Positions 1 to 14,051 of a stretch of DNA of 64,000 nucleotides are shown in pieces. Location: contig NZ_VFQF01000001.1 of assembly GCF_006717145.1 (NCBI RefSeq), positions 2,108,001-2,172,000 of the forward strand, read 5' to 3'. The position numbers were made by a program, and so were the translations under genes. The notes beneath the pieces were generated by a model. It saw nothing but the letters and a program-made list of their open reading frames with translations. It did no database searches and was not told the DNA's origin. Origin of the DNA: Humibacillus xanthopallidus. Its GTDB lineage: Bacteria > Actinomycetota > Actinomycetes > Actinomycetales > Dermatophilaceae. Numbering within the stretch: position 1 is the stretch's first letter; every line of letters starts with the position of its first letter.

Positions 1-2973
<2,973 letters not shown>

Positions 2974-3567
2974 TTCAAACACCCACCACCCCGAAACGAG
3001 GCGACAGGCAAAAACATTTGAACCCATGAAGGGCCCGAAACCCAGCTGAAGTCGAACAACCAGCTCAAAAAGAACTAGGTCATTCAGTTACAACCAAAGG
3101 ATAATTCGCCCAGAACACCACACAACCACCCAAACGAGTGACCATGCCGCGCCCCAGAACGAGGTAATTGGCATCGATTATCTGACACGCTGTTGAGTTC
3201 TCAAGAATCGGACACACACCGTCGCACCGCTCCGTGAGCGATGATCAGGGGCAAGACCATCTAAGTTACCCGCCAGTCCTGAGGGAGTCAAACTCGCTCC
3301 GGCTCCAAGAGCCGCACCGCGTTCAACCCGCCAGAGGCGAGCCCCCGCCACCAGACGACCGGGCAAACCGACCGTCCATCTGTCTTGGGGATCAGCCCCG
3401 GGACCGGCCAACTTCGCTCGGTGATCTCTCACCGCCGCGGTGGCGTCCGTTCCTCCCTGTCGGGCTGACGAAGAGAACATTACACGGGGCCTGCGGCAAA
3501 CGCCTAATCGGCCCCCCGGCCCTCCTCGCGGCGCCCCCGGACAGGCCGCTGACCTGCGTGAACGCCC
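2974..3567 (-). other. rRNA operon leader and upstream region, no protein gene
   Basis: These 594 bases between 16S and the end of deoA hold the rrn leader and promoter. The most recognisable element is TTGAGAACTCAACAGCGTG on the minus strand (complement 3187-3205), conserved in actinobacterial rRNA leaders and thought to act in antitermination or RNase III processing. The part from 3292 to 3567 is GC-rich; I see no gene and no second convincing promoter in it. Confidence 0.75.
3263..3291 (-). promoter_or_regulatory. Probable rrn promoter (-35 and -10)
   Basis: On the minus strand TTGACT (complement 3286-3291) and TAACTT (complement 3263-3268) are separated by exactly 17 bp. They lie about 60 bp upstream of the conserved leader element and 290 bp upstream of 16S. 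This is a near-consensus housekeeping-sigma promoter in the right place and orientation. The start site itself is inferred. Confidence 0.65.
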
Positions 3568-4857
3568 TCAGGAGACGCGTTCGATGACGATCGGCGGAAG
3601 ATCGGGCCTCGACCCCTCCGGGGCGATGAGGAAGCCTCCCTCGAGCGACTCCAGCGCGCGGTCGAAGCGCTCCGGCTCGTCGGTGTGCAGCGTGAGGAGC
3701 GGCTCGCCCCCGCGCACGACCGCTCCGGGCTTGGCGTGGATCTCGACCCCGGCGCCTGCCTGCACGGGATCCTCCTTGCGCGCCCGGCCGGCGCCGAGCC
3801 GCCAGGCGGCGACGCCGACGGCCAGCGCGTCGAGCTGCACGAGCACCCCGTCGGCCGGGGCGAGCACCAAGTGCGTCTCGCGGGCGGTCGGCAGCGGCGC
3901 ATCGGGGTCGCCCCCCTGCGCGCGGATCATCCGGCGCCACACGTCCATCGCGCGCCCGTCGGCGAGCACGTCGGCCGGGTCGACGTCGTCGCGCCCCGCA
4001 CCGGCGACCATCTCGCGGGCGAGGGCGAGCGTCAGTTCGACGACGTCGGGCGGCCCCCCGCCCTCGAGCACCTCGACCGACTCGCGCACCTCGAGGGCGT
4101 TGCCGGCCGTCAGCCCGAGCGGTGTCTCCATGTTCGTCAGCAGCGCGACGGTCTTGACCCCCGCGTCGGTGCCGAGCCGCACCATCGTCTCGGCGAGCTC
4201 GCGCGCCTGGCCGAGCTCCTTCATGAACGCACCGGAGCCCACCTTGACGTCGAGCACGAGCGAGCCGGTGCCCTCCGCGATCTTCTTGCTCATGATCGAC
4301 GTGGCGATGAGGGGCACGCAGGAGACCGTCCCCGTCACGTCGCGCAACGCATACAGCTTCTTGTCGGCGGGGGCGAGCCCGGTGCCCGCGGCGCAGATGA
4401 CGGCTCCGACGTCCTCGAGCTGGGCGAGCATCTCCTCGTTGCTCAGCGAGGCCCGCCATCCCGGGATCGACTCGAGCTTGTCGAGCGTGCCCCCGGTGTG
4501 GCCGAGCCCGCGCCCCGAGAGCTGCGGCACCGCCACGCCGCACGCGGCGACGATCGGCGCGAGGGGCAGGGTGATCTTGTCGCCGACTCCCCCGGTCGAG
4601 TGCTTGTCGCTCGTCGGGCGCGACAGCCCGGAGAAGTCGAGCCGCTCGCCGGAGCGGATCATCGCGTCGGCCCAGCGCGCGATCTCGCGCGGGCCCATGC
4701 CGTTGAGGTAGATCGCCATCGCGAGGGCCGACATCTGCTCCTCGGCGACGACCCCCCGGGTGTAGGCGTCGATCACCCAGTCGATCTGGGCGTCGGACAG
4801 CTCCTCCCGGTCGCGCTTGGCAGAGATGACGTCGACGGCATCGAAGGCTTCGCTCAC
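3568..4857 (-). CDS. deoA: Thymidine phosphorylase
   Basis: Cleaves thymidine (and deoxyuridine) with phosphate to the free base and deoxyribose-1-phosphate in the cytosol. The 429-residue length fits the family. The signature of thymidine/pyrimidine nucleoside phosphorylases is clear (SGRGLGHTGGTLDKLE), as is the phosphate-site segment KHSTGGVGDK. I chose the GTG at 4857, preceded by GAGG at good spacing and matching the N terminus of mycobacterial DeoA; an in-frame ATG at 4875 would add six residues. It is the last gene of the nucleoside transporter-cdd-deoA series, 67 bases after cdd, so it probably acts on imported pyrimidine nucleosides. Confidence 0.94.
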   Translation of the reverse strand: MSEAFDAVDVISAKRDREELSDAQIDWVIDAYTRGVVAEEQMSALAMAIYLNGMGPREIARWADAMIRSGERLDFSGLSRPTSDKHSTGGVGDKITLPLAPIVAACGVAVPQLSGRGLGHTGGTLDKLESIPGWRASLSNEEMLAQLEDVGAVICAAGTGLAPADKKLYALRDVTGTVSCVPLIATSIMSKKIAEGTGSLVLDVKVGSGAFMKELGQARELAETMVRLGTDAGVKTVALLTNMETPLGLTAGNALEVRESVEVLEGGGPPDVVELTLALAREMVAGAGRDDVDPADVLADGRAMDVWRRMIRAQGGDPDAPLPTARETHLVLAPADGVLVQLDALAVGVAAWRLGAGRARKEDPVQAGAGVEIHAKPGAVVRGGEPLLTLHTDEPERFDRALESLEGGFLIAPEGSRPDLPPIVIERVS

Positions 4858-4924
4858 GTGCCCATCCTCACCCATCGGCGCCTCTCGACGCAGGTTGTCA
4901 GGGCGGGCGCGTGGCGGACGCCGT

Positions 4925-5443
4925 TCACGGCAGCGCGCCCCCGACCTCCAGGTTGGCCGGCCCGAAGGCCTGCGGCAGGACTTCGGACATCGGCAGCACA
5001 CCCTCGGGAGTCATCACGAGGCAGCTGGGGCCGCCGTTCTCCCAGAGCAGCTGGCGGCAGCGCCCGCAGGCCATGAGGGGCCGGCCGTCTCGACCCACGC
5101 AGTAGACCGCCGTCAGGCGCCCACCGCCGGTCGCGTGCAGCTCCGACACCATGCCGCACTCCGCGCACAGCGCGACACCGTAGGCGGCGTTCTCGACGTT
5201 GCACCCGGCGACGACGCGGCCGTCGTCGACGAGCCCGGCAACCCCCACAGGGAAGTGCGAGTAGGGCGCATACGCCCGCTCCATCATCTCGACCGCGCGG
5301 AGACGCAGGGCCTCCCAGTCCACCTGGGCAGCCTCCGCGCCCCCGCTGGGGTCGGTGCCACCCGACGGAGCCGACGTATGCAGTGGGGCCGCCCCCGCGG
5401 CATACGTGGGCTCTTCGGTTGGCTCGCCGGTGGGCGACGACAC
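4925..5443 (-). CDS. cdd: Cytidine deaminase
   Basis: Deaminates cytidine and deoxycytidine to uridine and deoxyuridine. The zinc site is visible: CNVENAAYG, then CAEC with the catalytic glutamate, then ACGRCRQL, where the usual proline before the cysteine is alanine. The first 40 residues are a Gly/Pro/Thr-rich tail not found in typical 130-residue enzymes. The GTG start at 5443 lies 2 bases after the permease stop codon and has AGGGTGAGGG upstream inside the permease gene, so translation is probably coupled. Its product, deoxyuridine, is a substrate of the next gene, deoA. Confidence 0.93.
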   Translation of the reverse strand: MSSPTGEPTEEPTYAAGAAPLHTSAPSGGTDPSGGAEAAQVDWEALRLRAVEMMERAYAPYSHFPVGVAGLVDDGRVVAGCNVENAAYGVALCAECGMVSELHATGGGRLTAVYCVGRDGRPLMACGRCRQLLWENGGPSCLVMTPEGVLPMSEVLPQAFGPANLEVGGALP

Positions 5444-5445
5444 GG

Positions 5446-6726
5446 CTAGTGGCCCTCACCCTTGCGGTAGACCTGCCCGTCGGCTGCCGGCATGCGCAGG
5501 CGCTGGGAGGCGAAGGCGAGCACGAGCAGCGTCGTGACGTAGGGCGTCGTGCCCGACAGCTCGGGCGGCACGATGTCGGTCAGGGCGTACCAGGTGCCGA
5601 CGAGCGCGCCGACGACGATGGCGAGGATGCCCTGGACCTTGCGGCCCTTGCGGACGATCTGCCAGACGCCGATCGCGATGAGGAGCACCGCGAGCAGCAG
5701 GAGGAACGCGTGCACCGTCGTGCCACCACCGCGCAGCTGAGCTGCGTCGGTGTAGCCGAAGAGCGCCGACCCGGCGAGCAGACCGCCGGGGCGCCAGTTG
5801 CCGAAGATCATGGCCGCGAGGCCGATGTAGCCTCGGCCGCCGGTCTGGCCGTCACGGAAGACGTTGGCCGCGACGAGCGCGAGGAAGCCACCGCCGAGAC
5901 CGGCGAGACCGCCCGAGATGAGCACGGCGACGAACTTGTAGCGCAGCACGTTGACACCGAGCGACTCCGCCGCGACCGGGGACTCACCCACCGACCGCAG
6001 CCGCAGCCCGAACGCGGTGCGCCACAGCAGCCACCACGTGAGGACGAAGAGCAGCACGGCGAGGATCGTCACGACCGAGACGTTGGTGCAGAACGCGCGC
6101 AGGACGCCCGCGAGGTCCGAGACGAAGAAGATGTGCTTCTGCTCGAGCGTTCCGAGCGCATCCGAGAGACCGGGGATGGTCACCGTCGGCAGCTCAGGAA
6201 GCGGCGGCGACTGAGTCGGACCGCCGCCCGGCAGCGGGCTGAAGAAGCGCACCGAGAGGTACTTCGCGAAGCCGAGGGCGACGATGTTGAGCGCGACACC
6301 GGAGACGATGTGGTCGACGCCGAAGGTCACGGTGGCCACGGCGTGGACGAAGCCGCCGACGACACCGCCGACGACGGCGCCGACGAGGCCCCACCACGGC
6401 CCCATGTGGTAGCCGAGGAAGCCGGCTCCCCACGTGCCGAGGATCATCATGCCCTCGAGGCCGATGTTGACGACACCCGCCCGCTCCGACCACAGGCCGC
6501 CGAGGCCGGCGAGGGCGATCGGGACAGCGAGACCGAAGGCTGCGATGAGCAGGCCGGAGGAGTCGATGTCGTTGGCGCCGGTGACGACGCGCAGCACCGA
6601 CACGACGAAGATGCCCGCGAGCAGGACGTAGACCCACTGGAGGCGTGTCAGCCCCAGCCCCCGCTTGCGCATCGGGGTGTTCTCGGGCACGACCTCGGTG
6701 CCCACGGTGAGGCCGGAGGCGCTCAT
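5446..6726 (-). CDS. Nucleoside-type ABC transporter permease, second subunit
   Basis: An integral membrane protein of 426 residues, of the BPD_transp_2 (RbsC-like) family, related to YufQ/NupQ of nucleoside importers. Many hydrophobic helices follow a charged N terminus, and the conserved segment GLEGMMILGTWGAGFLGY is characteristic of the family. The ATG at 6726 overlaps the upstream permease stop by ATGA. A larger open frame continues upstream, but that part is antisense-like and overlaps the first permease. It should form the membrane channel with the preceding permease. Confidence 0.92.
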   Translation of the reverse strand: MSASGLTVGTEVVPENTPMRKRGLGLTRLQWVYVLLAGIFVVSVLRVVTGANDIDSSGLLIAAFGLAVPIALAGLGGLWSERAGVVNIGLEGMMILGTWGAGFLGYHMGPWWGLVGAVVGGVVGGFVHAVATVTFGVDHIVSGVALNIVALGFAKYLSVRFFSPLPGGGPTQSPPLPELPTVTIPGLSDALGTLEQKHIFFVSDLAGVLRAFCTNVSVVTILAVLLFVLTWWLLWRTAFGLRLRSVGESPVAAESLGVNVLRYKFVAVLISGGLAGLGGGFLALVAANVFRDGQTGGRGYIGLAAMIFGNWRPGGLLAGSALFGYTDAAQLRGGGTTVHAFLLLLAVLLIAIGVWQIVRKGRKVQGILAIVVGALVGTWYALTDIVPPELSGTTPYVTTLLVLAFASQRLRMPAADGQVYRKGEGH

Positions 6727-7837
6727 GCGGACGCTCCTTCCACGCTCGGGGCATCGGATCTCGTGCCGGCCAGCTCCCTCGCGACGCGCTGTTGCTCGAG
6801 CCGCACGTCGGCCCGCCGGATCAGCTCGTAGGCGATGACGACGGCGAAGAGGATGACGCCCTGGATGATGAAGACGACCTCGGAGGCCACGCCTGCGCGG
6901 ATCTGGAGGGCGTTGGACTGCACGTCGAGGAACGACCACAGCAGCGCCGCGACCGCGATGCCGAGCGGGTGGTTGCGCCCGAGGAGCGCGATGCCGATGC
7001 CGGCGAAGCCGAGCCCGGCCTGGAAGGTCGTGCCGTAGCTGTGGTCCTGCCCGAAGAGCAGGGGCATGCCGATGAGGCCGGCGAGGGCGCCCGAGATGAC
7101 CAGGGTCGAGACGACCATGCGCGGCACCTTGACGCCGCTCGCGACGGCAGCCGTCTCGGACTGACCGGTCGCGCGGAGGTCGAAGCCGAAGCGGGTCTTG
7201 CCGATGAAGAACCAGTAGGCCACGCCGACGACGACGGCGAGGATGATGAGCGTGTAGACCTTGTTGCTCGCGCCCGGGATGAGGGCGAGGCCGTCCAGCT
7301 GCGACGACTCGGGGATCGGCGGCGTCGAGATCGTGTTGCTGCCCGGTTGCTTTACGGCCACCTTGAGCAGCAGCCACTGCACGACGCCCGTGGCGATCGC
7401 GTTGAGCATGATCGTGCTGATGACCTCGGAGATGCCGCGCTTGACCTTGAGGTAGGCCGCGATGCCGGCCCAGATGCCACCGGCGACCATCGCGACGACG
7501 AGGGTCAGCAGCACGTTGAGCGGTCCGGGGAACCAGGCCTGGCCGGCGAAGAGTGCTCCGGCGAAGGCAGCGACGCGGTACTGCCCGTCGACACCGATGT
7601 TGAAGAGGTTCATCCGGAAGCCGACGGCGACCGCGACGGCCGAGAGGTAGTAGACGGTGGCTCCGTTGACGATCTGGACGAGCTGGCGTGGCCGCGGCCA
7701 CGACAGGATCGTCTGCCAGACCTCGACGACCGGGTCACCGAGGGCGAGCAGGATCGCCGACGTGACGAGGAAGGCGACGAGCAGCGCCAGCAGCGGTGCC
7801 GCGAGGCCGAGGAGGGCCTTGCGCGGGTTGAAGGTGC

Positions 7838-7841
<4 letters not shown>
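6723..7841 (-). CDS. Nucleoside-type ABC transporter permease, first subunit
   Basis: A 372-residue permease of the BPD_transp_2 family (YufP/NupP-like). It has a hydrophobic first helix (residues 10-35), an extracytoplasmic loop, the segment FRMNLFNIGVDGQY typical of this family, and further helices to about residue 350. The start overlaps the stop of the ATPase gene by ATGA, and its own stop overlaps the next permease in the same way. The three transporter genes therefore form one coupled unit. Substrate assignment rests on family likeness and on the downstream cdd and deoA. Confidence 0.92.
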
Positions 7842-9603
<1,762 letters not shown>

Positions 9604-9607
<4 letters not shown>

Positions 9608-9644
9608 GGCCCGCGATGACGCTACCGCGCCTCGCGGGCCGTGT
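9604..9644 (-). promoter_or_regulatory. Perfect 13-bp inverted repeat covering the ATPase start codon
   Basis: ACACGGCCCGCGA at 9604-9616 and its exact complement at 9632-9644 flank a 15-base loop. In the mRNA (minus strand) the second arm contains the GTG start of the transporter ATPase (9605-9607). There is no T-run, so it is a poor intrinsic terminator. It may attenuate expression after the lipoprotein gene, protect the bmp mRNA 3' end, or hide the start codon. The rest of the 118-base gap (9608-9725) shows nothing else. Confidence 0.6.
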
Positions 9645-9725
9645 CGCCCTTCTCAGGAATCTGACTGGTGAGCCTCTGTGCTCGGCCGGTCAGCCGTACG
9701 GGGTCAGACTCTGATCAGCAGGTGA

Positions 9726-10790
9726 TCAGGGGGCCGTCGGGACGGTGATCTCGCCCGAGATGATCTTGGCCTTGTAGTCGTCGAGCTTGGTCTTGATGTC
9801 GTCGACCTTGCCACCGGTGGTCGCGTAGTCGACACCCCCGGCCTTGAGGTCGTAGACCTTGTTGCCCGTGATGTCCTTGCCCTCGGAGCCCGACTTCAGG
9901 AAGTCGTAGACCGCGACGTCGACCTTCTTGATCATCGACGTGAGGATGACGTCACGCACGTCGGGCGTGGCCGTCAGGGCCTGGTCGGAGTCGACACCGA
10001 TCGCGAGCGCGCCCGCGGCCTTGGCGGCGGTGAAGACACCGGAGCCCGAGCCACCTGCGGCGTGGTAGACGACGTCAGCGCCGCCCTGGTAGAGACCCTC
10101 GGCGGCCGTCTTGCCCTTGGCCGGGTCGTTGAAGCCCGAGAAGTCCGGTGGCTGCGAGAGGTACTGGCTCTTGACCGTGACGGACGGGTTGGCGGCCTTG
10201 GCGCCGGCGATGTAGCCCGCCTCGAACTTCTTGATGAGGTCGGTGGCGACGCCACCGACGAAGCCGACCTGGTTGGTCTTGGACTTCAGGGCCGCCGCGG
10301 CGCCCACGAGGAAGGAGCCCTGCTCCTCGGCGAAGGTCAGCTGCGCGACGTTAGGCCCGGCGGAGTCGGCCGACGCGTCGTCGATGATGGCGAACTTGAC
10401 GTCGGGGTTGGCCTTGGCGACCGCACCGATGGCCTTGGCGTAGGCGAAGCCGACACCGATGACGTGGGTCGCGCCCGCGTCGACGAACTGCTGGAGACGC
10501 TCCTCGGTCGCGGCCTCGCTCTCGCCGTTGACCTGCGTGGCCTCCTTGTACTCGATGCCGAGGTCGGCCTTGGCCTTGTCGAGACCGGCTGCCGCCGAGG
10601 CGTTGAACGACTGGTCACCACGACCACCGACGCCGTAGGCGACGCCGACGACGATCTTCTTGCCCGTCGCTGCGCTGGTGCCGCCGGCGGCCGACGAGGC
10701 CGCGGGGGTCTCCGGGGTGCTGCTTCCGCAGGCCGCGAGGCCGAGCGCGGCGGCGGCGACAACGGCCGCGACCTTGGTTGCGTGACGCAA
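9726..10790 (-). CDS. BMP-family substrate-binding lipoprotein
   Basis: Solute-binding component of the downstream importer, anchored outside the membrane. The N terminus is a lipoprotein signal peptide ending in the lipobox LAAC, followed by a Ser/Ala/Thr-rich linker and a BMP (PnrA/MED) domain with conserved stretches such as DQSFN near the start. I chose the TTG at 10790 because AAGGAG lies six bases upstream and translation from it begins directly with a charged signal peptide; a frame from 10838 adds 16 residues that do not look like a signal. Length 354, normal for the family. This family binds purine or pyrimidine nucleosides. Confidence 0.9.
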   Translation of the reverse strand: MRHATKVAAVVAAAALGLAACGSSTPETPAASSAAGGTSAATGKKIVVGVAYGVGGRGDQSFNASAAAGLDKAKADLGIEYKEATQVNGESEAATEERLQQFVDAGATHVIGVGFAYAKAIGAVAKANPDVKFAIIDDASADSAGPNVAQLTFAEEQGSFLVGAAAALKSKTNQVGFVGGVATDLIKKFEAGYIAGAKAANPSVTVKSQYLSQPPDFSGFNDPAKGKTAAEGLYQGGADVVYHAAGGSGSGVFTAAKAAGALAIGVDSDQALTATPDVRDVILTSMIKKVDVAVYDFLKSGSEGKDITGNKVYDLKAGGVDYATTGGKVDDIKTKLDDYKAKIISGEITVPTAP

Positions 10791-10902
10791 GGGGTGCTCC
10801 TTAAATTCCGCGGGGCCAACGACGACATCGGCCCACATAGCACGGAACCATAGACCCGCAACCGACAGGATCTGCGCCGTCTCGGGGATCTACCGGGAAG
10901 TG

Positions 10903-12162
10903 TTATCGATCCGCGACCGCAGACAGGGCAGCAACCCCGCCGAGCCCCGGTGCGCCGGCCGCGGAGGCCGCCGCCGTGAAGGCGGCCCCGGCCAGGGTGC
11001 GGGCACCGATGCCGATGGCCGCCTCGTCGACGACGAGGTCGCCGCGGTGCAGGTCGTAGGTCGGGCCGCCCGGCGTGCGGGTGCCGAGCCGCGCCATGGC
11101 GCCCACGACGTGGGTGAGGTACCACGCGAAGTCCTCACCGCCGAGCGACTGGGGCGTCGGCGCGACGTGGGCGCCCGCACCGGTGACGGCCGCGGTGAGC
11201 GCGTCGATGCACGCGGCGTCGTTGACGACGGGGGGCACCCCCTTGGTGATGACGACCTCGGCCTGGACGGCATACGGCGCCACGACGGCGTGGACGACCT
11301 CCTCGAGCAGGCGCTCGACGCCCTCCCACACGCTCGCGTCGAGCATGCGGAGCGTGCCGCCCACCTTGCCGATGCTGGGGATGACGTTGTGGGCGCCGCC
11401 GGAGTGCACCGAGCCCCAGACGAGCGCGGCGCCCGCTCGCGGGTCGAGCCGGCGCGAGAGCACACCGGGGACGTCGGTGACGACCTTGGCGAGCGCATAC
11501 GTGAGGTCCTGCGTCAGGTGCGGCCGCGACGTGTGGCCGCCGCGACCCGAGAGGGTCACCTCCACCTGGTCGGCAGCGGCGGTGATCGCGCCGACCCGCA
11601 GGCCCACCTGGCCCGCGTCGAGCGACGGGTCGCAGTGGAGCGCGAAGATGCGGTCGACGCCCACGAGGCCGTCCTGCGCGACGACGTCCTCGGCGCCGCC
11701 GGGCATGACCTCCTCGGCGGGCTGGAAGATGAGGCGCACGCCGATCCCCGCGGCGACGAGGCGGTCCTCCACGGAGCGCAGCGCCAGCGCCGCGCCGATC
11801 AGCGCAGTGGTGTGCACGTCGTGTCCGCACGCGTGGCTGACGCCGTCGGTGACCGAGGCGAAGTCGAGGCCGGTCTGCTCGCGGATCGGCAGCGCGTCGA
11901 TATCGGCGCGCAGCGCGATGCGCCGGTTCGGCCGGGTCGCGCCGAGGTCGGCCACGAGGCCCGTGCCCCGCAGGTGGCGCACCCCGATGCCGGCGCGCTC
12001 GAGCCGCTCGGAGACGACCGAGGTCGTGCGCACCTCGCCGCGGGCGAGCTCGGGGTGGGTGTGCAGGTCGCGCCGGATCGCGACGAGCTCGGCGGCGTGC
12101 TCGGAGACGGCACGGGCGATGGGCTCGAACGGGATCGCGAGAGCGGACTGGGTCACGAGCAC
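10903..12162 (-). CDS. M20-family amidohydrolase / carboxypeptidase
   Basis: A cytosolic metal-dependent amide hydrolase of the hippurate/indole-acetyl-amino acid type (M20D). The metal ligand motifs CGHDVHT and FQPAEE are both present, followed by the small dimerisation domain (about residues 185-290) and a C-terminal catalytic half with GGEDFAWYL. Length is 419 from the GTG at 12162; a second GTG at 12156 is equally possible. TAGACT (complement 12166-12171) lies three and nine bases before the two GTGs, so the mRNA may be leaderless from the second. The natural substrate cannot be told. It is 112 bases upstream of the lipoprotein gene on the same strand. Confidence 0.88.
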   Translation of the reverse strand: MLVTQSALAIPFEPIARAVSEHAAELVAIRRDLHTHPELARGEVRTTSVVSERLERAGIGVRHLRGTGLVADLGATRPNRRIALRADIDALPIREQTGLDFASVTDGVSHACGHDVHTTALIGAALALRSVEDRLVAAGIGVRLIFQPAEEVMPGGAEDVVAQDGLVGVDRIFALHCDPSLDAGQVGLRVGAITAAADQVEVTLSGRGGHTSRPHLTQDLTYALAKVVTDVPGVLSRRLDPRAGAALVWGSVHSGGAHNVIPSIGKVGGTLRMLDASVWEGVERLLEEVVHAVVAPYAVQAEVVITKGVPPVVNDAACIDALTAAVTGAGAHVAPTPQSLGGEDFAWYLTHVVGAMARLGTRTPGGPTYDLHRGDLVVDEAAIGIGARTLAGAAFTAAASAAGAPGLGGVAALSAVADR

Positions 12163-12286
12163 CGGAGTCTAGCGAGAGGATGGCGCTGCCACCGACGGTC
12201 GGCCCCGCGGCAGACACCGAGGCCGGGTCCGACGCGACCCGCGTGGCCGACGACGCCCGACCCCCACAGAGAGCAGGACGCAGACC

Positions 12287-13003
12287 GTGAGCGAGCCCGT
12301 GCCGCACGCCGCGGCCCTCGCGCTGCTCGCGCGGATCGACCGCGCCCTGCCCTTCACCAGCGTCGGCACGACGGGCTCGGCCGCGACGGTGTGGTGCGCC
12401 GACGTGGCCCATCGCGCGCGTGCCGGAGGGGACCCGCTGAGACCGTGGCGCGACGCCCTCCAGGCGCAGCAGGAGCGGATGCACGGGGTCGCCGTGCCGC
12501 CGCACGTGCCCGCCGCCTTCGTGCTGCAGTGGTGGTGCGAGGTCGTCGCCACCCCGCTGGCGTATGCCGTCCGCCTCGGTGAGGGGGTCGTCGTGCCCGA
12601 CCCGGGTGGGCTCGGTTTCGAGCTCGCGCCGGGCCTGCACCCGCACCGGATCGTCGTCGACCCGGACCGGCTGACGCGCCTGTCGCCACCGGCGGTGGAG
12701 GGTGACGCGACGGTCAGCGATGCGGCAACCGGAGCGGGTGCCGAGGTGGCGCTGGAACTGGCCCGGACGGCATACCTCGGGCTCGTGGAGGACGTCGTGC
12801 GCTGCTTCGCGCCGGACGTCGTCATGGGCTCGCGGCAACGGTGGGGCGTCGTCGAGGACGTGTGGTTGACGGCGGTGCGGCTGGCCGACGGCGCGGCCGG
12901 GGTGGCTGTCGGTCCGGCGCCACGGCGGGTGTCGTGCTGCTTCATCTACGTGCTGCCGGGGATGCGCGAGTGCGCGTCGTGCCCGCGTGGAGGCCGTGGT
13001 TGA
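12287..13003 (+). CDS. FhuF-like (2Fe-2S) ferric-siderophore reductase
   Basis: A 238-residue protein ending in CC-x10-C-x2-C (CCFIYVLPGMRECASC), the four-cysteine [2Fe-2S] motif at the C terminus of the FhuF family, which reduces ferric siderophores in the cytosol. The rest shows only weak family likeness. The GTG start at 12287 is preceded by AGCAGGA. It is divergent from the M20 hydrolase, and its 3' end overlaps the region upstream of psuG. No siderophore transport or synthesis genes are nearby, so its partner is unknown. Confidence 0.72.
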   Translation: MSEPVPHAAALALLARIDRALPFTSVGTTGSAATVWCADVAHRARAGGDPLRPWRDALQAQQERMHGVAVPPHVPAAFVLQWWCEVVATPLAYAVRLGEGVVVPDPGGLGFELAPGLHPHRIVVDPDRLTRLSPPAVEGDATVSDAATGAGAEVALELARTAYLGLVEDVVRCFAPDVVMGSRQRWGVVEDVWLTAVRLADGAAGVAVGPAPRRVSCCFIYVLPGMRECASCPRGGRG

Positions 13004-13025
13004 GGCCGGAACTAGGGTGGCTCCC

Positions 13026-14051
13026 ATGTCGAGCGTGACCCTGCCCGTGTCGTCCCCGTCGACCGCCGTCGTCGTGCAGGAGGAGGTGCGGGCGGCGCTC
13101 GCCGAGGGCCGCGGCGTCGTCGCCCTCGAGAGCACGATCCTCGCCCACGGGCTGCCGCACCCCGACAACATCGCGATCGCCGCGCAGATCGAGGACGCCG
13201 TCCGCGCCGGGGGCGCTGTGCCCGCGACGATCGCCGTGCTGGGCGGTGTCGTGCACGTGGGCCTCGGGCCTGCGGAGCTGGAGCGCATCTGCACGGCCCC
13301 CGACGTCGCCAAGCTGTCGATGCGCGACCTCGGCGTGGCCGTCGCCCTTGGGCTCGACGGCGCGACGACCGTCGCATCGACCTCGGCCGTGGCCCACCTC
13401 GCCGGCATCCGCGTCTTCGCCACCGGCGGCCTCGGCGGCGTGCACCGCGGCGCGTCGGCGACCTTCGACGTGTCGGCCGACCTCGGGGTGATCGCCTCGA
13501 CGCCGGTGCTCGTCGTGTGCGCGGGCGTCAAGTCGATCCTCGACGTGCCGGGCACGCTCGAGACCCTCGAGACCCTCTCGGTGCCGGTGCTCGGCTACCG
13601 CACAAAGGCGTTCCCCGGCTTCTACCTGTCGGACTCCGGCCACGAGGTGCCATGGCGGGTCGAGTCGGCGGCCGAGGCGGCTGCAGTCGTCGTCGCCCGG
13701 GACCGGCTGGGCACCGACGCCGCGGGTGTCGTGCTCGCCAACCCGCTGCCCGAGGACCGGCAGGTCGAGCGCGGCCTGCACGACCGGCTCGTCGCCGAGG
13801 GCCTCGCCGTGCTCGAGCGCGAGGGCGTGCACGGCAAGGACGTGACGCCGCGGCTGCTCGAGTACTTCCACGACAACTCCGGGGGCGAGTCGCTCCGGGC
13901 CAACGTCGAGCTCGTGCTGTCGAACGCGCGCCTCGCGGGTGAGGTCGCCGCGCACATCGTCGCGCAGTCGGCGGGGGCGGGCGCTGCTCCGGCTGGCGCT
14001 GCCCCGGCTGGCGGTGCGGAGCCTGCCGGCGCGGCCGGACTCGGCTCGTGA
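13026..14051 (+). CDS. psuG: Pseudouridine-5'-phosphate glycosidase
   Basis: Splits pseudouridine 5'-phosphate into uracil and ribose 5-phosphate. The family core is obvious: ALESTILAHGLPHPDN near the N terminus, the ATIAVLGG segment, TSAVAHLAGIRVFATGG(L)GGVHRG, and a late N-P-L-P-E. The ATG at 13026 is preferred because TAGGGT lies seven bases upstream, suggesting a leaderless mRNA; an upstream in-frame ATG at 12987 lies inside the previous gene. The last 25 residues are an Ala/Gly/Pro repeat (AGAAPAGAAPAGG) not expected in the enzyme. It overlaps psuK by GTGA. Confidence 0.94.
   Translation: MSSVTLPVSSPSTAVVVQEEVRAALAEGRGVVALESTILAHGLPHPDNIAIAAQIEDAVRAGGAVPATIAVLGGVVHVGLGPAELERICTAPDVAKLSMRDLGVAVALGLDGATTVASTSAVAHLAGIRVFATGGLGGVHRGASATFDVSADLGVIASTPVLVVCAGVKSILDVPGTLETLETLSVPVLGYRTKAFPGFYLSDSGHEVPWRVESAAEAAAVVVARDRLGTDAAGVVLANPLPEDRQVERGLHDRLVAEGLAVLEREGVHGKDVTPRLLEYFHDNSGGESLRANVELVLSNARLAGEVAAHIVAQSAGAGAAPAGAAPAGGAEPAGAAGLGS

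Noticed and set aside
6727-7701. Upstream extension of the second permease (751 codons in total)
   Set aside because: The extension overlaps the first permease gene in another frame and carries no membrane helices; the coupled ATG at 6726 is far better.
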